From assembly GCA_039914895.1 (NCBI GenBank), contig JBDSOJ010000219.1:1-8273 (forward strand): a stretch of DNA of 8,273 nt. The letters are read 5' to 3'. Position numbers and translations under genes: made by a program. The stretch comes from Gaiellasilicea sp039914895. Lineage in GTDB: Bacteria; Actinomycetota; Thermoleophilia; Gaiellales; Gaiellaceae. Of this stretch, positions 7,503-8,273 are shown one piece after another (position 1 is the stretch's first letter; every line of letters starts with the position of its first letter). A model generated the notes under the pieces. The model worked only from the letters and a program-made list of their open reading frames with translations, was not told the DNA's origin and searched no databases.

Positions 7503-7524
7503 GGGCGTCAGACAGGCGTCAGAC
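7503..7524. repeat. 11-base tandem duplication across the leuS stop
   Basis: GGGCGTCAGAC (7503-7513) is followed at once by AGGCGTCAGAC (7514-7524), ten of eleven bases identical. The right-hand copy contains the last leuS codons and stop; the left-hand copy lies just past it. It looks like a replication-slippage duplication of the gene end and leaves the reading frame intact. Confidence 0.7.
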
Positions 7525-8273
7525 GACGAAGTTGACGAGCTTGCCGGGCACGACGATCGTCTGCCGCGGCTCGCCGCCGTTCAGGTGCGCCCGCACGCGC
7601 TCCGACGCGAGCGCCAGCGCGACCAACTCCTCGTCGGAGATCGACGCGGGCACCTGCAAGCGGTCGCGCAGCTTGCCGTTCACCTGCAGCACGACCTCGA
7701 CCGTCTCGCGCTCCAGCAGCGCCGGATCTGCCTTCGGCCACGGCTGCTCCCAGAGCCGCTCGTGCCCGAGCCGCCCCCACAGCTCCTCGGCGACGTGCGG
7801 CGCGTAGGGCTGGATCAGCGAGACCGCAGTCTCGACGGCGAATCGCGCGGCCGGGTCGTCAGGGCTCTTGCTGATCTCGTTGACGAGCTCCATCACCGCC
7901 GCGATCGGCGTGTTGAAGGCCAGGCGCCGGCCGACGTCGTCGGAGACCTTTGCGATCGTCTCGTGGGCCTTTCGCGCGAGCGGGCCGTCGAGCGCGCCTG
8001 TGAGCTCGGGCTTCGCCGCTTGCTCGAGCGTGACTCGCCAGAGTCGTTGCAGGAACCGAGCCGTGCCCTCGACTCCGGACGCCTGCCACTCCATGTCCTG
8101 ATCGGCAGGACCCATGAAGAGGATGTAGAGGCGAATCGCGTCCGCACCGTACTCCTCGACGAGGTCGTCCGGGCCGACGACGTTGCCCTTCGACTTCGAC
8201 ATCTTCGAGCCGTCGAACGTGACCCAGCCCTGATGGAAGAGGCGCTGGAAGGGCTCGCGGAACCCGACCAGAC
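7519..8273 (-). CDS. leuS: Leucyl-tRNA synthetase, C-terminal part (N-terminus beyond window)
   Basis: The last 250 or so residues of a class I leucyl-tRNA synthetase, which charges tRNA-Leu with leucine using ATP. The reading frame is open to the right edge. It begins within the catalytic domain, GFREPFQRLFHQGWVTFDG, followed by the KMSKS ATP-binding loop as KMSKSKGN (codons from 8205 leftward). The helical anticodon-binding domain follows, with FNTPIAAVMELVNEIS, then YAPHVAEELW. The C-terminal domain, which contacts the tRNA elbow, has VNGKLRDRLQVP and ends GKLVNFVV. Family length is about 800-900 residues, so some 550-650 are missing. The ATG within KMSKS (8202) is internal, not a start. 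The next gene downstream, comEA, begins 210 bases after the stop and has its own promoter-like sequence, so co-transcription is doubtful. Confidence 0.97.
   Translation of the reverse strand, partial: LVGFREPFQRLFHQGWVTFDGSKMSKSKGNVVGPDDLVEEYGADAIRLYILFMGPADQDMEWQASGVEGTARFLQRLWRVTLEQAAKPELTGALDGPLARKAHETIAKVSDDVGRRLAFNTPIAAVMELVNEISKSPDDPAARFAVETAVSLIQPYAPHVAEELWGRLGHERLWEQPWPKADPALLERETVEVVLQVNGKLRDRLQVPASISDEELVALALASERVRAHLNGGEPRQTIVVPGKLVNFVV

Noticed and set aside
7309..7518. tRNA or small protein gene in the leuS-comEA gap
   Set aside because: No cloverleaf with a GTTCGA-type T arm, and no short frame with a credible ribosome-binding site and start.

Overview
The window is GC-rich, tightly packed bacterial chromosome, with no sign of phage, transposon, CRISPR array, tRNA or rRNA. 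The gene order leuS - comEA - comEC - holA, converging on rpsT with lepA nearby, is one I associate with high-GC Gram-positive bacteria (Actinomycetota). Base composition, GTG starts, TANNNT-type -10 boxes and weak or absent Shine-Dalgarno sequences fit that. A deep-branching class such as Thermoleophilia is my guess, not something the window proves.

Layout from right to left. The 3' third of leuS (minus strand) enters from the right edge and stops at 7519. A 210-base gap (7309-7518) follows. It holds an 11-base tandem repeat over the leuS stop, two adjacent GC-rich stem-loops (one a 22-bp stem), a TTGACA-type -35 box and two inverted repeats in front of comEA. Then comes a compact minus-strand operon: comEA (DNA receptor), comEC (DNA channel, overlapping comEA by GTGA) and holA (DNA polymerase III delta, 13 bases after comEC). 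holA meets rpsT (plus strand, ribosomal protein S20) tail to tail, with both stop codons inside one CTAG. Upstream of rpsT, a 68-base region (3153-3220) carries back-to-back promoters for rpsT and for a second minus-strand operon, murJ (lipid II flippase) then lepA (elongation factor 4). lepA runs off the left edge.

How the genes fit together: leuS, rpsT and lepA serve translation; holA serves replication; comEA and comEC form the core of transformation-type DNA import; murJ serves peptidoglycan synthesis. All seven coding regions are intact apart from the two cut by the window edges. All recognisable catalytic motifs are present, so this is conserved core genome. The parts the genes do not explain are the two intergenic regions: the probable mutually exclusive divergent promoters with a possibly leaderless murJ mRNA, and the structured element between leuS and comEA. 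I found no convincing new multi-gene system.
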